The position numbers and the translations under genes were made by a program. Shown one piece after another: positions 22,843 to 27,444 of a stretch of DNA of 27,444 nt. Numbering within the stretch: position 1 is the first letter of the stretch; each line of letters starts with the position of its first letter. The notes below the pieces were generated by a model. It was not told the origin of the DNA. It searched no databases and saw nothing but the letters and a program-made list of their open reading frames with translations. Source of the stretch: Eubacterium sp. CAG:252 (lineage in GTDB: Bacteria > Bacillota > Clostridia > Lachnospirales > Lachnospiraceae); contig FR886275.1 in assembly GCA_000436535.1 (NCBI GenBank), positions 1 to 27,444 of the forward strand, read 5' to 3'.

Positions 22843-24198
22843 TTAAGCAAATATTGAAATAATCAGACTTACAATTAATGCTGTTACACCTATTAAAGTT
22901 TCCATAACTGTCCACGATTTCAATGTTGTCTTCTCATCTATCTCAAGAAATGTTCCAACAAGCCAGAAACCCGCATCATTAACGTGACTTAATGCTGTAG
23001 CACCTCCGCATATTGCACAGCACATTGCAGCCCTGTATAATACGCTTGTTGCCATAACCGCCGGCATAGTTGCCATTATTCCGGATGCCATAGTCATAGC
23101 AACCATAGAACTTCCGACAGATGCTCTTACAAGAAGTGCAATAAGAAATGCTACAAGAATAAGAGGCATACCACTCTTTTCAAGTGCTGGTCCTATTATC
23201 TCTCCAAGTCCTGAGTCCTGAAGCATCCATCTTATTACACCACCACTTGCTATTACCAGAAGTATCATACCAACTGGTCTTAATGAATGGTCAAGTATCT
23301 TTTTTAACTGTTCACCTGTATAACCACGTTTAATTCCAAGAAAATACATAGCTGCAAGTGTTGCAATAGTCAATGCAAGAAATGGCTTACCGATAAATGC
23401 AAGTACATTCTGAACATTTGCAGGAATAGGAAGATACTTGGATATTGTACTTATAAGTATAAGTACCAGCGGAATGAGTATTACACCAAGCACAAGTCCG
23501 AATGGTGGTAATTCCTTAGGCTCATCCTTTATCTCTTCCACATTTACAGGAAGCTTTGTGAACACTTTATCTCCTATAAATCTTCCCCATATAACACCCG
23601 CAACAACCATACATATCAGTGCTGTTGGTATTCCTACCATAATCATTACACCAAGATTAACTCCAAGTGAGTCTGCAACAAGCACCGAACCTGCTGATGG
23701 TGGAACAAATGCATATCCACTTGCAAGACCTGCAAGAAGTGGAATTGCATAATATAATGTTGACTTCTTAGTCTGTTTTGCCACACTAAATGCAAGTGGT
23801 ATAAGAACTACAACTCCAGCCTCAAAAAATACTGTAGTACCTATAACAAGACCTGTAATTCCTAATGCTACGCCAGCTTTTTTCTGCCCCAGCTTATCTA
23901 TAAGTGTCTGTGCTATTCTCTGTGCTCCGCCGCTTACCTCTAAGATGCCGCCAAACATAGAGCCAAGGCCTACTAACAATGCTATTCCCTGAAGTGTTTT
24001 TCCAACACCCTTTTCAACTGTATCTGATATCATTGTAAGTGGCATTCCAGCGCCGACCCCTATAATAATCGCCGCTATCATCATTGATATAACCGGATGA
24101 AGCTTAAACTTTATTATCAACAATAATAAAACTACAATCCCGACTGCCGCCGCTATAAGAAGTCTTGTCGGGTTGGCAACAAATACTGTCTGCTCCAT
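22843..24198 (-). CDS. GntP-family gluconate/sugar-acid:H+ symporter
   Basis: A 451-residue membrane protein with about 12 helices. Family features: KFKLHPVISMMIAAIIIGVG, here its opening part, GMPL, GLGSMFGGILEVSGGAQRIA, FFEAGVVVLIPLAF, and AYVPPSAGS-like FVPPSAGSV, SHVNDAGFWLVG near the C-terminus (the H-x-N-D-x-GFW signature). First gene of the operon with the HPr-like protein and the dehydratase; AGGAGG lies 9 bases before the ATG. The upstream region holds repeated CATCAGATG sites, so control by the divergent GntR regulator is likely. Confidence 0.93.
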   Translation of the reverse strand: MEQTVFVANPTRLLIAAAVGIVVLLLLIIKFKLHPVISMMIAAIIIGVGAGMPLTMISDTVEKGVGKTLQGIALLVGLGSMFGGILEVSGGAQRIAQTLIDKLGQKKAGVALGITGLVIGTTVFFEAGVVVLIPLAFSVAKQTKKSTLYYAIPLLAGLASGYAFVPPSAGSVLVADSLGVNLGVMIMVGIPTALICMVVAGVIWGRFIGDKVFTKLPVNVEEIKDEPKELPPFGLVLGVILIPLVLILISTISKYLPIPANVQNVLAFIGKPFLALTIATLAAMYFLGIKRGYTGEQLKKILDHSLRPVGMILLVIASGGVIRWMLQDSGLGEIIGPALEKSGMPLILVAFLIALLVRASVGSSMVAMTMASGIMATMPAVMATSVLYRAAMCCAICGGATALSHVNDAGFWLVGTFLEIDEKTTLKSWTVMETLIGVTALIVSLIISIFA

Positions 24199-24216
24199 AA
24201 TAAATTACCTCCTAAT

Positions 24217-24311
24217 CATCTGATGTATTCATGTTTAAACATCAGACCTTTTTCGCTATTTTTAATAGTTATTTTGATTTTTCATCAATTTATCCCGGAA
24301 TTCATCTGATG
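24217..24311. promoter_or_regulatory. three CATCAGA operator sites between gntP-type and gntR-type genes
   Basis: Minus strand AATACATCAGATGA occurs identically at two places (cores CATCTGATG at 24217-24225 and 24303-24311), and an inverted partial site ACATCAGA lies at 24238-24245. The sites flank the permease promoter area. Candidate operators of the divergent FadR-type regulator. Confidence 0.55.
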
Positions 24312-24396
24312 TATTTAATATAATACGTTTTATTCAAATGTGCAATATCGTAAAAATGTTCAATTATTTTCGTGATTTTTTGTGCATATTTTTATT

Positions 24397-24425
24397 TTGA
24401 CATTTAAAAAAAGACGTTATAATAT
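24397..24425 (+). promoter_or_regulatory. promoter of the GntR regulator gene
   Basis: TTGACA at 24397-24402; TAATAT at 24420-24425 gives a 17-bp spacer (TATAAT at 24418-24423 gives 15). It lies about 75 bases before the chosen start. Confidence 0.6.
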
Positions 24426-24498
24426 AAAAATGTGTGAAATAATGCTATTTTAGCATCTTATATATAAAATGAATTACAAAAAGAAACGGAGAAATCAT

Positions 24499-25197
24499 AT
24501 GATGAATTCTGAAACAGACGAAAAAAATCTCCCACAAAAAATATCAGAAGACATAATATCTTTTATATTAGACCAGCATTTACAACCAGGAGATAAGCTT
24601 CCTAACGAAGCCATTCTATCAAAACAGCTTGATATCGGAAGAAGTTCTCTGCGCGAAGCTATGAAGCTTTTAGCATCCCGCAATATTGTAACTATTAAGC
24701 AGGGCTCTGGAACATATGTAGCCTCTTCACCCGGTATAGTTGACGACCCTTTTGGCTTCACATTTATATCGGATAAGAAGAAACTTGTACAGGACCTGCT
24801 TGAAATACGTTTTTTACTTGAACCTTCTATTGCTGCTATGTCAGCAACTTATTCTGATAAAAATGATATTAATAAAATTATTAAATTATGTGATGAAGTG
24901 GAAGAACTTATGGAACAAAAAAAAGACCATGTACAAAAAGATATAGAATTCCACACTGCTATTGCAATGGGCAGTAAAAATCTTGTCATTCCAAGATTAA
25001 TCCCGATAATCAACAGTTCTATTCCTCTTTTTGTTGAAACAACCGGTAATATTCTTAAAACCGAAACTATTGAAACCCATCGTGAAATAGCAGATGCTAT
25101 CGCAGAACATAATGCCATCCGCGCTCAGGATGCTATGTATATGCATCTTATGTACAACAAAAGATGCATTAATTCTTCATATAACACATCAAAATAA
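24499..25197 (+). CDS. FadR-subfamily GntR transcriptional regulator
   Basis: A 232-residue regulator. The winged helix at residues 10-75 includes QPGDKLPNEAILSKQLDIGR, SLREAMKLLASRNIVTIKQG and GTYVAS; the C-terminal FCD effector domain has EIRFLLEPSIAAMSA, DIEFHTAIAMGSKN and a late THREIADAI with His residues typical of the metal/ligand pocket. It is divergent from the permease-dehydratase operon and probably represses it until a sugar acid binds. Start ATG 24499 (GGAG seven bases upstream); ATG 24469 has no ribosome site. Confidence 0.92.
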   Translation: MMNSETDEKNLPQKISEDIISFILDQHLQPGDKLPNEAILSKQLDIGRSSLREAMKLLASRNIVTIKQGSGTYVASSPGIVDDPFGFTFISDKKKLVQDLLEIRFLLEPSIAAMSATYSDKNDINKIIKLCDEVEELMEQKKDHVQKDIEFHTAIAMGSKNLVIPRLIPIINSSIPLFVETTGNILKTETIETHREIADAIAEHNAIRAQDAMYMHLMYNKRCINSSYNTSK

Positions 25198-25212
25198 TAT
25201 ATATTTAATAAA

Positions 25213-25257
25213 CCATAACCCAGATATTATAACCAATCTGGGTTATGGCTTATTTTA
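25213..25257. terminator. bidirectional hairpin terminator between gntR-type gene and ribH
   Basis: CCATAACCCAGAT (25213-25225), 10-base loop, ATCTGGGTTATGG (25236-25248); followed by CTTATTTTAATTG on plus and TTTATTAAATAT on minus. Serves both convergent genes. Confidence 0.8.
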
Positions 25258-25264
25258 ATTGTTT

Positions 25265-25732
25265 TTATTTTTCAAGCTCACGCGAAAGATTAACCATCTC
25301 AATAGCACCCTCTGCGCACTCAAATCCCTTATTACCTGCCTTAGTACCTGCACGTTCTATAGCCTGCTCTATAGTATCTGTTGTAAGAACACCAAACATA
25401 ACCGGAATATCTGAATTAAGCGATACATTTGCTATACCCTTTGAAACTTCTGCACACACATAATCATAATGGCTTGTTGCACCTCGTATAACAGCACCAA
25501 GACATATTACCGCATCATACTTTCCACTCTTTGCCATCTTTGAAGCTATAAGTGGAATTTCAAATGCTCCCGGAACCCACGCAAGGTCAATATTGTCTTC
25601 ACTGACACCATGTCTTACAAGACCATCATGCGCACCGCCTATAAGCTTTGATACGATGAATTCATTAAATCTTGCTGCTACTATTCCTACTCTTGTTCCA
25701 TTGTCTACTAACTTTCCTTCTAATACTCTCAT
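25265..25732 (-). CDS. ribH: 6,7-dimethyl-8-ribityllumazine synthase
   Basis: A 155-residue enzyme condensing the RibBA product dihydroxybutanone phosphate with the pyrimidine precursor, the penultimate step of riboflavin synthesis. Motifs: ARFNEFIVSKLIGGA, VPGAFEIPL, CLGAVIRGATSHYDYV (catalytic His), GVLTTDT-EQAIERAG and NKGFECA. Length is typical. Start: ATG 25732 with AAGGAG nine bases upstream rather than the longer frame from 25777. It lies downstream of ribBA, separated by a structured 160-nt segment. The other pathway genes ribD and ribE are not in the window. Confidence 0.96.
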   Translation of the reverse strand: MRVLEGKLVDNGTRVGIVAARFNEFIVSKLIGGAHDGLVRHGVSEDNIDLAWVPGAFEIPLIASKMAKSGKYDAVICLGAVIRGATSHYDYVCAEVSKGIANVSLNSDIPVMFGVLTTDTIEQAIERAGTKAGNKGFECAEGAIEMVNLSRELEK

Positions 25733-25768
25733 TATTTTATTCTCCTTTTTGAATTTATATATTGATAC

Positions 25769-25920
25769 CAGAGTCAAAAGGTCTAAACCAACATGAGCTT
25801 GCTCATAAGTGGGTGAATGACCTTATGCTGCGCCCCAATATGAGCATAAAAGTGGGATGATAATCCCGTGATGTGCAAATATTGGGGAGGATTGTGGGAG
25901 TGCGCAGCACGAAACAATCC
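25769..25920. other. structured intercistronic element between ribBA and ribH
   Basis: Nested inverted repeats: TGCTGCG (25826-25832) with CGCAGCA (25903-25909) enclosing CCCCAATAT (25833-25841) with ATATTGGGG (25879-25887), which encloses GGGAT-GATA-ATCCC. An alternative stem GGATTGT (25889-25895) with ACAATCC (25914-25920) would compete with the outer one. A separate hairpin ATGAGC-TT-GCTCAT lies at 25793-25806. It does not match the FMN riboswitch as far as can be judged. Confidence 0.6.
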
Positions 25921-25940
25921 AAATACATCGTTCAGGTAAT

Positions 25941-27134
25941 TTACAGCATATGCCCCATCCTTATTTTCTTTGTCTTAAGATAGAAGCCGTCATAAGGTGT
26001 TGTTTCCATCTTAATCGGAACTCTTTCACTTATCTGCATGCCAAAGTCTGATAACTGATATACCTTATCAGGATTATTGGTAAGAAGCCTTAATGTCTTA
26101 GCGCCAAGGTCTTTTAGTATCTGTGCGCCTATGTAATATTCTCTCATATCACCCGGAAAGCCAAGCGCTATATTGGCATCAAGTGTATCCATTCCTTCAT
26201 CCTGAAGTGCATATGCCTTTAACTTATTTACAAGACCTATACCTCTTCCTTCCTGTCTCATATATAACAAAACACCCCTGCCTTCCTCATTAATCTGTGT
26301 CATGGCTGAAGCAAGCTGCTGTCCGCAGTCGCATTTGAGCGAGCCAAATGCATCACCTGTAAGACACTCTGAATGAACACGGCATAAAAGATTATCACCG
26401 TCACCTATATCACCTTTAACAAGTGCTACATGATGTTCACCATTCATCTTATTGATATAACAGTGTGCCACAAATTCACCATACTTAGTTGGCATTTTTG
26501 TCACAGCCACACACTCAACAAGCTTTTCATTCTTTTTTCTGTACTCCTGAATAGCCTTTATTGTGATGAACTTCAGATTATATTTTTTGGAAAGCTCTAC
26601 AAGGTCATCCCTTCTCATCATTGTTCCATCATCTTTCATAATTTCACAACACAGACCACACTCCTTTAAGCCAGCTATACGCATAAGGTCAACTGTTGCC
26701 TCTGTATGTCCGTTTCTTTCAAGAACTCCGTTTTTCTTTGCCACAAGCGGGAAGTTATGTCCCGGTCTTCTAAAGTCCTGTGGTCTGGCAGTGTCACTTA
26801 CAACACTTCTTGTCGTATAACCTCTCTCCTGCGCTGATATTCCTGTAGTTGTATCAATATGGTCTATTGACACTGTAAATGCTGTTTCGTGATTGTCTGT
26901 ATTTTCCGATACCATCTGTGGAAAGCACAGCTTTCTGCTTAATTCTTCACTCATAGGCATACATATAAGACCTTTTCCGTAGGTCGCCATAAAGTTGACA
27001 TTTTCTGTTGTGGCATATTCTGCCGCACATATAAAGTCGCCCTCATTCTCTCTGTCATCATCATCTGTAACTATGATAATCTTTCCGTCTTTTAAGTCTT
27101 TAACTGCTTCTTCAACTGTATTAAATTCAAACAT
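25941..27134 (-). CDS. ribBA: bifunctional 3,4-dihydroxy-2-butanone 4-phosphate synthase / GTP cyclohydrolase II
   Basis: A 397-residue fusion. Residues 1-200 are RibB: DDDDRENEGDFICAAE (acidic metal loop), TYGKGLICMPM, RPGHNFPLVAKKNGVLERNG, HTEATVDL, ECGLCCEIM. Residues 205-397 are RibA: RVHSECLTGDAFGSLKCDCG with the three zinc cysteines, YMRQEGRGIGLVNKL, LGFPGDMREYYIGAQIL and LTNNPDKV. It provides both starting branches of riboflavin synthesis. AAAGGAG lies six bases before the ATG. No FMN riboswitch consensus is visible in the 310 bases upstream, so regulation appears different from the usual rib operon. Confidence 0.97.
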   Translation of the reverse strand: MFEFNTVEEAVKDLKDGKIIIVTDDDDRENEGDFICAAEYATTENVNFMATYGKGLICMPMSEELSRKLCFPQMVSENTDNHETAFTVSIDHIDTTTGISAQERGYTTRSVVSDTARPQDFRRPGHNFPLVAKKNGVLERNGHTEATVDLMRIAGLKECGLCCEIMKDDGTMMRRDDLVELSKKYNLKFITIKAIQEYRKKNEKLVECVAVTKMPTKYGEFVAHCYINKMNGEHHVALVKGDIGDGDNLLCRVHSECLTGDAFGSLKCDCGQQLASAMTQINEEGRGVLLYMRQEGRGIGLVNKLKAYALQDEGMDTLDANIALGFPGDMREYYIGAQILKDLGAKTLRLLTNNPDKVYQLSDFGMQISERVPIKMETTPYDGFYLKTKKIRMGHML

Positions 27135-27444
27135 AAACTACTCCTTTCATATACTTTATTCACAAATCATTGACTAATTTTAAATATACTTAAGTCTAAT
27201 TATATCTGTTGGATATATTATCTGATTTACTTTAAATTTAATTTCCTATCTATAAATAAGCAAATTTAAAATATTGCACAAGCATATCCGCGTTAAAAAA
27301 ACATATTTTTCAATATTAATAAATCAAACCATATATATATCATATCAATAATATATAGATTGGAAATATAATAAATATTCTATATCCATAACAACTAAAA
27401 CCCATTTTCTAACAGGAATTCCTTAGTTATACCACTATTTTCTG
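27135..27444. other. AT-rich region upstream of ribBA
   Basis: No gene is supported. It contains a half copy of the palindromic repeat (27250-27316) and very AT-rich sequence. A convincing -35/-10 pair for ribBA was not found. Confidence 0.5.
27250..27316. repeat. MITE-like repeat, half copy
   Basis: CTATAAATAAGCAAATTTAA, then AATATTGCACAAGCATATCC and GCGTTAAAAAAACATATTTT align well with the reverse complement of the right arm of the 11417-11570 copy (about 65 bases, few mismatches). The other arm is not evident. Confidence 0.6.

Noticed and set aside
27135..27444. FMN riboswitch upstream of ribBA
   Set aside because: None of the GC-rich conserved segments of the FMN element can be found; the region is very AT-rich.

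Overview
The window looks like chromosomal DNA of a low-GC Clostridia, most likely Lachnospiraceae. The support is consensus sigma-A promoters, AGGAGG-type ribosome binding sites, AT-rich codon choice and the gene families present. The family-level assignment is inference; no rRNA or tRNA is present to anchor it. Almost all genes are on the minus strand. No CRISPR array, transposase, phage gene, rRNA or tRNA was seen.

Layout. (a) 1-370: tail of a branched-chain amino acid exporter pair (azlC end, azlD). (b) 388-2204: a two-gene minus-strand operon of a zinc-type macrodomain protein and a class M sirtuin, a protein ADP-ribosylation/de-ADP-ribosylation pair, behind a palindromic operator. (c) 2351-4910: a small RiPP-like locus. 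It has a 47-residue precursor with two ACGTAC repeats that is not an obvious open reading frame at normal length cut-offs, a radical SAM/SPASM maturase, a decayed nitroreductase and a flavin/ferredoxin protein. (d) 5149-6257: an XRE regulator and DUF3169 membrane protein with a perfect promoter overlaid by five half-sites at exact 21-bp steps. (e) 6353-9090: a gene graveyard with frameshifted ohrR, a TSCPD fragment, an FMN-binding-domain fragment, ABC ATPase and permease remnants and an internally deleted P-type ATPase. An HxlR regulator there remains intact. (f) 9130-13735: csoR with a CsoR-type operator still in front of the dead ATPase, metF, a LOG-family protein and a UvrD/PcrA-like helicase. 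(g) 14155-18987: DUF1294 protein and a heterodimeric ABC exporter with one consensus and one degenerate ATP site. (h) 19456-20260: an ECF transporter S component with a strong terminator. (i) 20327-25197: a sugar-acid locus (GntP permease, HPr-like protein lacking the phosphorylatable His, IlvD/Edd dehydratase) divergent from a FadR-type GntR regulator, with a truncated sensor protein at its end. (j) 25265-27134: ribBA and ribH separated by a 160-nt structured element.

Four intergenic regions carry copies or half copies of an AT-rich palindromic, MITE-like repeat (7282, 8597, 11417, 27250). Many losses here are clean deletions that fuse the start and end of the same gene, leaving regulators and operators in place. 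This suggests recent reductive loss of metal, peroxide and transport functions. The best candidate for an uncommon system is the Cys-repeat RiPP locus in (c).
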